The notes under the pieces were generated by a model. That model did no database searches and had not been told where the DNA came from. It worked only from the letters and a program-made list of their open reading frames with translations. Shown here piece after piece: positions 1 through 7,758 of a DNA stretch of 64,000 nucleotides; within the stretch, counting starts at the first letter, position 1; each line of letters begins with the position of its first letter. The position numbers were made by a program, and so were the translations under genes. Source of the DNA: Bog-756 sp963839925 (GTDB lineage: Bacteria; Actinomycetota; Acidimicrobiia; Acidimicrobiales; RAAP-2); NCBI GenBank assembly GCA_963839925.1, contig CAWIWV010000001.1, forward strand, positions 186,001 through 250,000. The letters run 5' to 3'.

Positions 1-83
1 TCACCATCGGCACGTACGAGATCCTGGCGATGGCCTTCCGATCCTTCGGAGTAGAGCTCGACGAGGACCTTCGGCGGAAATGA
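1..83 (+). CDS. 3' end of an unidentified gene
   Basis: An open frame enters from outside the window and stops at TGA 81-83. The 26 visible residues end in VELDEDLRRK. The tail is too short to assign a family. It lies 87 nt upstream of the Rieske oxygenase start on the same strand, so it may belong to the same transcription unit, but a separate promoter could fit in the AT-richer stretch at about 84-110. Confidence 0.5.
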   Translation, partial: TIGTYEILAMAFRSFGVELDEDLRRK

Positions 84-170
84 GATTCTGTTTTTTGGAT
101 ATCAGTGCTACCGTCCATCTGCCGCGACCGGGCGTCAGCCGGCTCCGGCGAGCGGACCCAAAGGAGCGAC

Positions 171-1466
171 ATGGCCCATTTCGCAAAGCCTGACGAGGGC
201 AGTTGGACCCAGCACTACCCCGAACTGGGGACCGGTCCCGTGTCCTACGAGGACTCCATCTCCCCCGAGCACTACGAGCTCGAGCGCAAGGCCATCTTCG
301 GTCGCACCTGGCTCAACGTCGGCAGGGTCGAGCAGGTCCCGCGAACCGGGGCGTACTTCACCAGGGAGCTGGCGGTCGCCGGCACCTCGATCGTCGTCGT
401 GCGGGGAACGGATGGCGAGGTGCGCGCCTTCCACAACATCTGCCGGCACCGGGGCAACAAGTTGGTCTGGCAGGACTACCCGGGTGAAGAGGTCAGCGGC
501 ACCTGCCGGCAGTTCACCTGCAAGTACCACGGTTGGCGGTATGCCTTGGACGGGGAGCTGACCTTCATCCAGCAGGAGTCTGAGTTCTTCGACCTCGACC
601 GTGCCGACTACGGGCTCCAGCCGGTGCAGACCGACACCTGGGAGGGGTTCATCTTCGTCAACCTCGATCCCGACAACACGACGTCGCTCGCCGAGTACCT
701 CGGCGGATTCGGAGCCGGACTGGCGGGCTACCCGTTCGACAAGATGACCCAGGTCTACAAGTACAAGGCGAACGTCGGAAGCAACTGGAAGTTGTTCATC
801 GACACGTTCGCGGAATTCTACCACGCACCCATCCTGCACGCGAAGCAGGCGACCGCAGAGGAGTCGCGCAAGCTGTCGGGGTACGGATACGAGGCGTTGG
901 GTTACGAGCTCGAGGGACGGCACGGCATGGTGTCGTCGTGGGGAGGGATGTCCCCGCCGAAGGACCTCGCGATGGTCAAACCGATCGAACGGATCCTCCG
1001 CAGCGGTCTGTTCGGACCCTGGGACCCGCCCGACATCGAGGGTCTGGACAAGCTCCCCTCCGCGCTGAACCCCGCACAGAGCCACGCCTGGGGTGTCGAC
1101 TCGTTCGTGTTCTTCCCGAACTTCATGCTGCTGGTCTGGCAGCCGGGTTGGTACCTCACGTACAACTACTGGCCGACGTCTTACAACTCCCACATCTTCG
1201 AGGGTGCGCTCTACTTCGTGCCACCGAAGAACGCGACGGAGCGACTTCGCCAGGAGCTTGCCGCGGTCACCTTCAAGGAGTATGCGCTCCAGGACGGCAA
1301 CACCCTCGAGGCGACCCAGACCATGCTCGAGTCACGCGCGGTGACCACCTTCCCGCTCAACGACCAGGAGATCCTCCTCCGCCAGCTGCACAAGAATGCA
1401 CGAGAGTTCGTGAGCAACTACGAGCAGGGATCACGGACGCCGGTCCGGATCGCGACCGGATCCTGA
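171..1466 (+). CDS. Rieske non-heme iron ring-hydroxylating oxygenase, alpha subunit
   Basis: Predicted 431-aa oxygenase component that would hydroxylate an organic substrate using O2 and electrons from a reductase not seen nearby. The Rieske [2Fe-2S] ligands are Cys91-x-His93 and Cys117-x2-His120. The 23-residue gap between the two halves is longer than the usual 15-17. The mononuclear iron site is seen as E215-x2-H218-x4-H223; Glu replaces the common bridging Asp, as in carnitine-oxygenase-like relatives. ATG 171 is preceded by AAGGAG at 161-166, so I prefer it to the upstream in-frame ATG at 105. A small gene follows after 17 nt, probably in the same operon. Class is certain; substrate is unknown. 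Confidence 0.9.
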   Translation: MAHFAKPDEGSWTQHYPELGTGPVSYEDSISPEHYELERKAIFGRTWLNVGRVEQVPRTGAYFTRELAVAGTSIVVVRGTDGEVRAFHNICRHRGNKLVWQDYPGEEVSGTCRQFTCKYHGWRYALDGELTFIQQESEFFDLDRADYGLQPVQTDTWEGFIFVNLDPDNTTSLAEYLGGFGAGLAGYPFDKMTQVYKYKANVGSNWKLFIDTFAEFYHAPILHAKQATAEESRKLSGYGYEALGYELEGRHGMVSSWGGMSPPKDLAMVKPIERILRSGLFGPWDPPDIEGLDKLPSALNPAQSHAWGVDSFVFFPNFMLLVWQPGWYLTYNYWPTSYNSHIFEGALYFVPPKNATERLRQELAAVTFKEYALQDGNTLEATQTMLESRAVTTFPLNDQEILLRQLHKNAREFVSNYEQGSRTPVRIATGS

Positions 1467-1483
1467 GCGAGGAGGCGAACCCG

Positions 1484-1810
1484 ATGCCGATCCTGCCCCC
1501 CGAATTCTCGGACCTCGAACCGTTCGCCGCCTGGTCGCTCGAGACCGAGGCCGAACGCTACGCCAAGCGTCTGTCGAGTTCGATGGACGAGCTCCAGTCG
1601 TTCTACGACGCCGCATTCCCACGCCTCGAGGATGCGATGGCCTATCTCGACCAGCTGGAGCTCGCCTCCCTCCCCGAGGAGGCCACCCGGTTGCTCTGGC
1701 TCTACTACTCGTTGGTGAACGCCTCGTTCCCTGTCGAGGTCTGGCGCCAACCGCGGGTGCCCGACAGCGGCGCGGCCAGCATGGACATGGTCGTCGAACC
1801 GTCTGTCTGA
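1484..1810 (+). CDS. Small acidic protein following the Rieske oxygenase
   Basis: A 108-aa protein starting at ATG 1484 with a GAGGAGG-type Shine-Dalgarno around 1469-1475. It is rich in Glu, Leu and Ala and looks helical, with no signal peptide, membrane segment or cysteine motif. I recognise no family. Its 17-nt spacing from the Rieske alpha gene suggests co-translation and a possible accessory role, for example in place of a beta subunit, but its sequence does not resemble the cone-shaped beta subunits of classical dioxygenases. Confidence 0.7.
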   Translation: MPILPPEFSDLEPFAAWSLETEAERYAKRLSSSMDELQSFYDAAFPRLEDAMAYLDQLELASLPEEATRLLWLYYSLVNASFPVEVWRQPRVPDSGAASMDMVVEPSV

Positions 1811-1876
1811 CACCCCCCGCCACCAGGCCTCGGCACCTAATCGGCCTCCAGAACGGCGTCGGGTACGCTCTGCCCG

Positions 1877-2587
1877 GTGACGAACAACGAATTGGCCACC
1901 GATGCGCTCGAGTCCGAGGGGCTCAGCCGGCGCGAGCAGGCGGTGGCGCGGTCGTTGGATTCCGCCCGCCTCCGAGCCGAAAGCCGGGTCCAGCGCTTTC
2001 TGGACGCGGCCACCGAGCTCTTCGACTCGAGACCCGGCAGGGATTTCACCGTGCAAGAGGTCGTCGAGCGGTCGGGGCAGTCCCTCCACAGCTTCTACCA
2101 GTATTTCGGCGGGAAACACGAGCTCCTGCTCGCCCTCTTCGAGGAGACCGTCGGTTCGACCACCGAACGCCTGCGAGAGGCCATCGCCGAGGAGTCAGAC
2201 CCTCTCGCGCGGCTGCACCGCTTCGTGGTCGAGTACTACCGGATGTGCCGCCCTCCTGTTGATCCTCGGTCGGGCGGGAAGAAGGAAGGACCCCTCGGGA
2301 TGGCGGAGTTCGCCCAGATGCTCCTCACCGACCATCCGGCGGAGGCGACACGGGTGTTCTCTCCGCTCCTCGTCCTTCTCGAGGAGCTGCTGCAGGAAGC
2401 CACCAAGGCCGGAGTCGTGCGGGAAGGACTGGTCAACAGCCCGATCGTCGGCACGCTGCTCGAAGTGGTGATGTTCAACACCTTCTCGGCGACCATCGGT
2501 GGGATGTCGCTCCACCGCAACGGCGATTCGTCCGAGGATCTGTGGGACCTGATCCTGCACGGGATCGGTTCGGGCACCGCGCCCTGA
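1877..2587 (+). CDS. TetR/AcrR-family transcriptional regulator (paralogue of the gene at 40068)
   Basis: A 236-aa regulator. Residues about 38-85 form the TetR DNA-binding domain, with the helix-turn-helix near 58-80 followed by the typical FYQYFGGK stretch. The C-terminal half is the usual ligand-binding helical domain. The GTG start at 1877 lacks a Shine-Dalgarno, but TACGCT at 1864-1869 lies 7 nt upstream, fitting a leaderless transcript. The regulator at 40068 is closely similar over most of its length and has the same promoter geometry. The gene is convergent with the following amidohydrolase, 7 nt away. It is a candidate regulator of the Rieske gene upstream or of the shared TGTACCGACCGG sites; ligand unknown. 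Confidence 0.88.
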   Translation: MTNNELATDALESEGLSRREQAVARSLDSARLRAESRVQRFLDAATELFDSRPGRDFTVQEVVERSGQSLHSFYQYFGGKHELLLALFEETVGSTTERLREAIAEESDPLARLHRFVVEYYRMCRPPVDPRSGGKKEGPLGMAEFAQMLLTDHPAEATRVFSPLLVLLEELLQEATKAGVVREGLVNSPIVGTLLEVVMFNTFSATIGGMSLHRNGDSSEDLWDLILHGIGSGTAP

Positions 2588-2594
2588 GTCGCTC

Positions 2595-3851
2595 CTAGTT
2601 GCGACCGGTGTCGGCGCGGTAGACCTCGCCACCCTTCATCACGAAGCGGACGTCTTCGGTCACCCCGATGTCGGAAAGGACGTCCCCCGGCACCGCGATC
2701 ACGTCGGCGAGGAGGCCGGCCTCGAGACGCCCTCGGTCGTCGACATCGATGAGCTCCGCGGCGACGGTCGTCGCCGCACGGATCGCCCCGATCGGGGTCA
2801 TCCCGCGATCGACCAGCGCGAGCAGCTCCTTGGCATTCTTCCCGTGAGGGATCGCAGGTGCGTCCGTGCCACAGGCGATGCGCGCGCCGCGGGCGATCGC
2901 CTTGGAGATGGTCTGCTTGGCCCGGGGGAAGACCTCGGCGGCCTTGGCCTGAAGCTCGGGTGCGGCGTGGGACACGTCCATGCCGTCGGCCAGGTAAGTG
3001 GTCGGGACGAGGAACCGCCCGAGCTCGACGAGGAGGTCGAGGGTGTCGTCCTCCATGAGTGAGCCGTGTTCGATGCAGTCGATGCCGGCCTCGAGTGCTG
3101 CTCGGATGCCGTCGTTTCCGTGGGCGTGGGCGGCGACCCTGAGCCCGGCCCGATGCGCTTCGTCCACGATCGCCCGGAGCTCTTCGTCGGAGTACTGCTG
3201 CGCGCCGGCCGGACCGGTGTGGGACATCACCCCGCCCGATGCGCAGACCTTGATCAGCTTCGCCCCGTGTTTGATCTGGTAGCGGACCGCCTTGCGAACC
3301 TCGCTGATCCCGTCGGCGATGCCCTCTTCGACGGTGAGCGGGAGGACGTGGGGAGCGAAGGCCTGGAACATCGTCGGATCGAGGTGGCCGCCGGTCGGGG
3401 TGATCGCGTGCCCTGCGGGGACCACCCGGGGTCCGTCGATCCAACCGAGGTCGATCGCCTTGGCGAGGGCGACGTCCAGCAGTATCCCGCCGGTCTGGAT
3501 GAACAGACCCAGGTTCCGTACCGTCGTGAACCCGGCACGCAGGGTGCGCCGCGCGTTGGCTACCGCGCGCAGTGTCCGGACCGCCGGATCGTCCTGCACC
3601 GCGATCAGGGGGCTGCGGTGGTCCGGTCCTCCCAACAGCAGGTTCACCTCCATGTCCATGAGCCCGGGTAGGAGGGTCACCTCGCCGAGGTCGAGGACCC
3701 GCGCTTCTTCTGGTACCGAGGTCGGCCCGATCTCGCGGATGCGATCGCCTTCGACGAGCAGGTTGCCGGGCTCGAGCAGCTGGCCGCTCACGACGTCGAG
3801 CATGGCTGCGCTCCGCAGGTGGATGAACTCTGGCGTTCGGGGACGGGGCAT
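2595..3851 (-). CDS. Amidohydrolase-superfamily protein with altered first metal motif
   Basis: A 418-aa cytoplasmic TIM-barrel protein of the prolidase/imidazolonepropionase-like amidohydrolases. The ATG is preceded by GAAGGAG on the minus strand. Expected features are present: the PGL(I/M)D strand at 62-66, a likely carboxylated Lys201 (AKLIKVCASGG), His242/His244, His262 (CIEHG) and Asp330 (GTDA). The first metal motif, normally D-x-H-x-H, reads D66-M-E-V-N70, so both histidines are replaced. Either this is a mononuclear subgroup or activity has changed. It lies 106 nt downstream of the acyl-CoA ligase on the same strand and may follow it in one unit. The substrate, probably an amide or cyclic amide, is not known. 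Confidence 0.85.
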   Translation of the reverse strand: MPRPRTPEFIHLRSAAMLDVVSGQLLEPGNLLVEGDRIREIGPTSVPEEARVLDLGEVTLLPGLMDMEVNLLLGGPDHRSPLIAVQDDPAVRTLRAVANARRTLRAGFTTVRNLGLFIQTGGILLDVALAKAIDLGWIDGPRVVPAGHAITPTGGHLDPTMFQAFAPHVLPLTVEEGIADGISEVRKAVRYQIKHGAKLIKVCASGGVMSHTGPAGAQQYSDEELRAIVDEAHRAGLRVAAHAHGNDGIRAALEAGIDCIEHGSLMEDDTLDLLVELGRFLVPTTYLADGMDVSHAAPELQAKAAEVFPRAKQTISKAIARGARIACGTDAPAIPHGKNAKELLALVDRGMTPIGAIRAATTVAAELIDVDDRGRLEAGLLADVIAVPGDVLSDIGVTEDVRFVMKGGEVYRADTGRN

Positions 3852-3957
3852 CGATTCACTCCTTCGAGGCGGACAGGCCTGGTGGGGGCCTGGTAATCCG
3901 ACTATCCACCCACCGACATGGGGCTTCCGATTTGCAAGAGCAAGGATATCGGCCTGA

Positions 3958-5502
3958 TCAGGCTCCGTCTCGAAGCTCGCGCTTGAGCACCTTCCCCGAG
4001 GGGTTGCGGGGCAACTGGTCGATGAAGACGATCTCCTTGGGGACCTTGAAACGGGCGAGTTGGCCGCGGCAGTGGTCGAGCAGTTCGTCGGTGGTCGCCT
4101 CCGCTCCGTCGCGCAGCACCACGTACGCCACGGGAACCTCCCCCCACCGGTCGTCGGGGCGTGCGACCACCGCCGCTTCGAGGAGGGCATCGTGCTCGTA
4201 GAGCACCCGTTCGATCTCCGAGCTGGCGATGTTCTCTCCGCCCGAGACGATCATGTCCTTGAACCGGTCGACGATGAAGAGGTAGCCGTCCTCGTCCATG
4301 ACCCCGACGTCACCGGTGTGGAACCACCCTCCGTCGAACGCGGCCGCGGTCGCATCGGAGTCCCGCCAATAGCCCTTGAACACCTTCGGCCCGCGCAGCA
4401 CGATCTCTCCTCGCTCCCCGGCCGGCACCGGTGACCCTTCCGTGTCCCAGATCTCGAGGTCGAGGTAGAGGCACGGACGACCGACACTCCCGCGCTTGGT
4501 GACCAGACTATGGCGGTCGAGGAAGGTGTCACCCGAGACGGTCTCGGTCAGTCCGTAGGCATCGGCGAACCAGGCCGAAGGGAAGGTGCGTTGCAACCGC
4601 TCGATGAGTGGCACCGGCATCTTCTCACCCCCGTTGACCACCAGACGCACCGACGACAGATCGCGCTGCTCGATGTCCGGCAGGGCCATGATCGCGTTGA
4701 CCATGGCGGGTGCCAGCCACACCGTGGTGATCCGGGATGCCTCGAGCTCGTCCACGACGTTCGACGCGTCGAAGGAACGGTGGATGACCGTCGTGGCCCC
4801 GGTCGCGATCAGCGAGGTCGTCGTGAGGTCGAGTGCGCCGACGTGGTAGAGCGGGCCGCAGGCGAGTCCGAGATCCGAGCTCGTAAAGCCGAGCTCGACG
4901 ATGTGCGCATGGTTCTTCCACGCGAGGTTGGCGTGGGTGAGCATGACCCCCTTGGGCCGACCGGTCGTGCCGGACGTGTACATCAACCGGTGGACGTCAT
5001 CGGGCCCGGTCGTCGCCCTCGGGAGCTCTCCGTCGCCGGTGCGCAGTTCGGCGAGGGTGGTCCATCCCTCCGTCGGAACCGGAGCGATGCAGGCGCGCAC
5101 CAAGGCCGCCTCGCTCCCGTGGCTCGCTTCGCGAGCGAGATCGAGCAGCGCCTCGTCGCAGACGAGCGCGACCGCCCTGGAGTGGTCGAGGATGTAGCGC
5201 ACCTCGGGAGCCGCGAGACGCCAGTTGATCGGCATGACGATCGCGCCGAGGTAGTTCGCCGCGAAGATCGTCTCCAGAAACTCCGGGCAGTTGAAGGAGA
5301 GGAGGGCCACCACGTCGCCGCGACCAACCCCGCGGTCGGCCAGGCCTGCCGCCAGGCGGATGGAGCGCTGCTCCATCTCCGCGTAAGTGGTGGACTCCCC
5401 TTCGAACACGGTGATCGGCTTGTCGGGGGTCCGGTCCGCGTGGTGGGAGAGGACCGTGAACCAGTTGAGGTCCGACTGCAGGCCGGGCGCGGGTGCGGTC
5501 AC
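3958..5502 (-). CDS. Acyl-CoA synthetase (AMP-dependent ligase)
   Basis: A 514-aa ANL-superfamily ligase activating a carboxylic acid to its CoA thioester via an acyl-AMP. The P-loop YTSGTTGRPKG is at about 175-185, the AYGLTET motif is in the middle, and the catalytic C-terminal lysine is in PSGK (about Lys504). I chose GTG 5502 because GGAG stands 6 nt upstream and the preceding in-frame codons overlap the divergent TetR gene; a start at 5598 is also open. It is divergent from the TetR at 5555 across 52 nt, so that regulator probably controls it. Chain length or ring preference cannot be read from the sequence. Confidence 0.9.
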   Translation of the reverse strand: MTAPAPGLQSDLNWFTVLSHHADRTPDKPITVFEGESTTYAEMEQRSIRLAAGLADRGVGRGDVVALLSFNCPEFLETIFAANYLGAIVMPINWRLAAPEVRYILDHSRAVALVCDEALLDLAREASHGSEAALVRACIAPVPTEGWTTLAELRTGDGELPRATTGPDDVHRLMYTSGTTGRPKGVMLTHANLAWKNHAHIVELGFTSSDLGLACGPLYHVGALDLTTTSLIATGATTVIHRSFDASNVVDELEASRITTVWLAPAMVNAIMALPDIEQRDLSSVRLVVNGGEKMPVPLIERLQRTFPSAWFADAYGLTETVSGDTFLDRHSLVTKRGSVGRPCLYLDLEIWDTEGSPVPAGERGEIVLRGPKVFKGYWRDSDATAAAFDGGWFHTGDVGVMDEDGYLFIVDRFKDMIVSGGENIASSEIERVLYEHDALLEAAVVARPDDRWGEVPVAYVVLRDGAEATTDELLDHCRGQLARFKVPKEIVFIDQLPRNPSGKVLKRELRDGA

Positions 5503-5554
5503 ATCGGGCTCCAAAGCGGCCGCTGTCGGGACCAGCCCGCTATCCTCGCCGTCG

Positions 5555-6187
5555 ATGGCACCGACGGAGGACGCGACCAACTCTCCACGCAGAGCCAACT
5601 GGGAAGCCCGTCGTCAGGTGATCGTCGATACATCAGCGCCGGTCTTCGCCAGGCGTGGGTACCACGCAACGGGGATCATGGAGCTGTGCGCGGCCAACGA
5701 CCTGGGCAAGGGGGCCCTGTACCACTACATCGGCTCCAAGGAAGAGCTGCTCGCAGCGATCCACGACCGGGTGATGGACGAGGTGATGCTCGGCGCCGAG
5801 CGGGTGGCCGAGGCGGGCGGCTCTCCGTCCGAGCAGCTCGCCATGCTGGGCCAGGAGTTGCTCGACGTGATCCACCGCTATCCCGATCACGTGTGGGTCT
5901 TCCTCCACGAGTTTCCCGCCCTCACCGGCGAGCGCGCCGCCCAGTTTCGCGAACGCAGGCGGCGCTACGAGCAGCGGGTCGAGGACGTGCTTCGTGCGGG
6001 TGTCGAAACCGGGGAGTTTCGCGATATCGATCCGAGACTGACCGCAATGGCCTGGTTCGGCATGCACAACTACACCTACCTCTGGTTGAAGCCGGGCGGC
6101 CGGCTCACCGCGCGCGATGTGGCCGAGCCCTTCGCCAAGCTGTTCATGCAGGGTATCGCCGGCCCGAACTCGCCTGCTTCCGGATAA
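5555..6187 (+). CDS. TetR-family transcriptional regulator
   Basis: A 210-aa regulator with an N-terminal helix-turn-helix (about 28-60: GIMELCAANDLGKGALYHYI region) and a helical ligand-binding C-terminus. The ATG at 5555 has no Shine-Dalgarno; TATCCT at 5541-5546 lies 8 nt upstream, suggesting a leaderless message. It is divergent from the acyl-CoA ligase with only 52 nt between starts, the usual arrangement for local control, and convergent with the SDR pair, whose stop is 4 nt away. By FadR-like analogy an acyl-CoA or free acid would be the inducer; that is inference. Confidence 0.88.
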   Translation: MAPTEDATNSPRRANWEARRQVIVDTSAPVFARRGYHATGIMELCAANDLGKGALYHYIGSKEELLAAIHDRVMDEVMLGAERVAEAGGSPSEQLAMLGQELLDVIHRYPDHVWVFLHEFPALTGERAAQFRERRRRYEQRVEDVLRAGVETGEFRDIDPRLTAMAWFGMHNYTYLWLKPGGRLTARDVAEPFAKLFMQGIAGPNSPASG

Positions 6188-6191
6188 CTCC

Positions 6192-6938
6192 TCACGGGGC
6201 GGAGTACCCCCCGTCGACGACGATCGCCGATCCGGTCGTCCAGCGCGATGCATCCCCGGCCAGATACGAGTACGCGCCCGCAAGATCGTCGGCTGCGCCG
6301 AGCCCGAGAGGATGTCGCGCGGCGATGGTGTCGAGCGCCTCCTGGGGAACGCCGGCATGGATGCCCGACAGGAAGGTCCCCGGGCACACGCAGTTGACCC
6401 GGATGCCGTCGCGTGCGTATTCGACGGCGGCAACTTTGGCGAGCTGGATCACCGCTGCCTTGGTTGCGCAGTAGGGAGCTGCGTGTGACCACGCGGTCAG
6501 CCCGGAGACCGAGGCGGTCAGCACGATCGATCCCGATCCTTGGGGTCGCATGACTCCCACCGCCGCACGGATCCCGTTGACCGCGCCGAGGAGATTGACC
6601 CGGAAGGCGCGCTCCCAGTCTTCGGTCGAGAGGTTGTGGATCCGGCCGTTCGGCGAGAGCACGCCCGCGTTGCTGATCAGGACATCGAGATGACCATGGA
6701 GGGAGACCGCCTGTGCGACGACCGACTCGACCTCGGTGAACTCACTGACGTCGGCTACCGCGGTGCCGACCGATCCTTCCGTCGGGGGAAGTACTGCGAC
6801 AGTCGCGGCGAGTGACTCCTCGCTGATGTCGCTGAGGAACAGATCGGTGTCGGGTTCGCCGGCGAGCCGCTGGGAGATCGCCGCACCGAGTGCACCACCG
6901 GCCCCGGTGATCGCAACGACTCGCCGTTGCGAACTCAT
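6192..6938 (-). CDS. Short-chain dehydrogenase/reductase (SDR)
   Basis: A 248-aa classical SDR. It has the Rossmann glycine motif TGAGGALG near residue 11, the NAG motif (ISNAG), a catalytic Ser in TASVSG and YCATK for the catalytic Tyr/Lys. It should oxidise or reduce a hydroxyl/keto group with NAD(P). Its ATG overlaps the stop of the upstream SDR by 4 nt (ATGA), so the two are translationally coupled. Both are transcribed away from the 7715-7758 region that holds a TGTACCGACCGG element. Substrate unknown; the pair may act on successive alcohols or stereoisomers. Confidence 0.88.
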   Translation of the reverse strand: MSSQRRVVAITGAGGALGAAISQRLAGEPDTDLFLSDISEESLAATVAVLPPTEGSVGTAVADVSEFTEVESVVAQAVSLHGHLDVLISNAGVLSPNGRIHNLSTEDWERAFRVNLLGAVNGIRAAVGVMRPQGSGSIVLTASVSGLTAWSHAAPYCATKAAVIQLAKVAAVEYARDGIRVNCVCPGTFLSGIHAGVPQEALDTIAARHPLGLGAADDLAGAYSYLAGDASRWTTGSAIVVDGGYSAP

Positions 6939-7714
6939 ACCAACAGGTAGCCGCCGTCGACGCTGAGCACCGCGCCGGTCACGAAGGCAGAGGCGTCGGA
7001 CGCGAGGAATTGGTACGCGCCCGCCAACTCGTCTGGCGCTCCCCAGCGTTGTTGGGCGGTGTGCCCGGTGATGCCGGCCGACAGTTCCGGGTCGCTCTTC
7101 CAGCCGTCGGTCAAGGGCGAGTCGAACCAACCGGGAGCGACCACGTTGACCGTGATGCCCGCGGGAGCGAGGTCGAGCGCCAGTCCCTTCGCCACGCCGA
7201 TCAGGCCGGCCTTGGAGGCGCTGTAGGCGGTGAGGCCTTTGCGGGGCCGTTCACCGAGGACCGATCCGGTGAAGATCAGCCGTCCGCCCCGCCTCATCAC
7301 CCGTGAGGCCGCCCGTGCACCCAGAAAGGCGCCGGTGAGGTTCACCTCGAGGACTCGTCGCCAGACTTTGACCGGGGTCTCGCGCGGTTCGGCGACCACT
7401 GGCGAGATCCCGGCGTTGCAGATCCAGACGTCGAGCCCGCCCCACTCGGCCACCATCGCGTCGGCCACCGCTTCGTTGAAGTCCTCGTCGGTCACGTCGC
7501 CTGGGAGCACCAGTGACGGTCCGGGAAGTTTCGCGGCGACACCCTTGAGGTCGGGCTCACTGCGGGCGACCAGGCCGACCGATGCGCCGGCCTCCGAGAA
7601 TGCGTGGGCGAGCAGCCTGCCGAGCCCACGACTTCCGCCGGTGATCACGACCCGTTTGCCCGAGACCGCGCCGGGGACGGGGAAGGACTCGGGGATCTCG
7701 ATTTCTCCGATCAT
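6935..7714 (-). CDS. Short-chain dehydrogenase/reductase (SDR)
   Basis: A 259-aa SDR, first gene of a two-SDR unit. The cofactor motif TGGSRGLG is near residue 26, followed by CNAGISP, the catalytic serine in FTGSVLG and YSASK. The Ala-Arg after beta-2 (VARSEPD) suggests NADP rather than NAD, an inference. Minus-strand GAAAGAC lies just before the ATG; a stronger Shine-Dalgarno is absent. It is divergent from the fused E1 gene over 44 nt that contain the shared operator-like element, so it may share that repressor. Confidence 0.88.
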   Translation of the reverse strand: MIGEIEIPESFPVPGAVSGKRVVITGGSRGLGRLLAHAFSEAGASVGLVARSEPDLKGVAAKLPGPSLVLPGDVTDEDFNEAVADAMVAEWGGLDVWICNAGISPVVAEPRETPVKVWRRVLEVNLTGAFLGARAASRVMRRGGRLIFTGSVLGERPRKGLTAYSASKAGLIGVAKGLALDLAPAGITVNVVAPGWFDSPLTDGWKSDPELSAGITGHTAQQRWGAPDELAGAYQFLASDASAFVTGAVLSVDGGYLLV

Positions 7715-7727
7715 CGTCTTTCCTCGT

Positions 7728-7749
7728 TGTACCGACCGGACGGTATACT
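7728..7749 (+). promoter_or_regulatory. Operator-like site S1 with overlapping -10 box
   Basis: TGTACCGACCGG occupies 7728-7739 and extends to the imperfect 16-nt palindrome TACCGACCGGACGGTA (7730-7745, one mismatched pair). Its right end overlaps TATACT (7744-7749), a good -10 for the E1 gene 9 nt downstream at GTG 7759. The same 12-nt core occurs at 18473-18484 (reverse strand) and 22539-22550. The size and symmetry fit a TetR dimer acting as repressor; the cognate regulator is not identified. Confidence 0.65.
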
Positions 7750-7758
7750 ACACGATCC

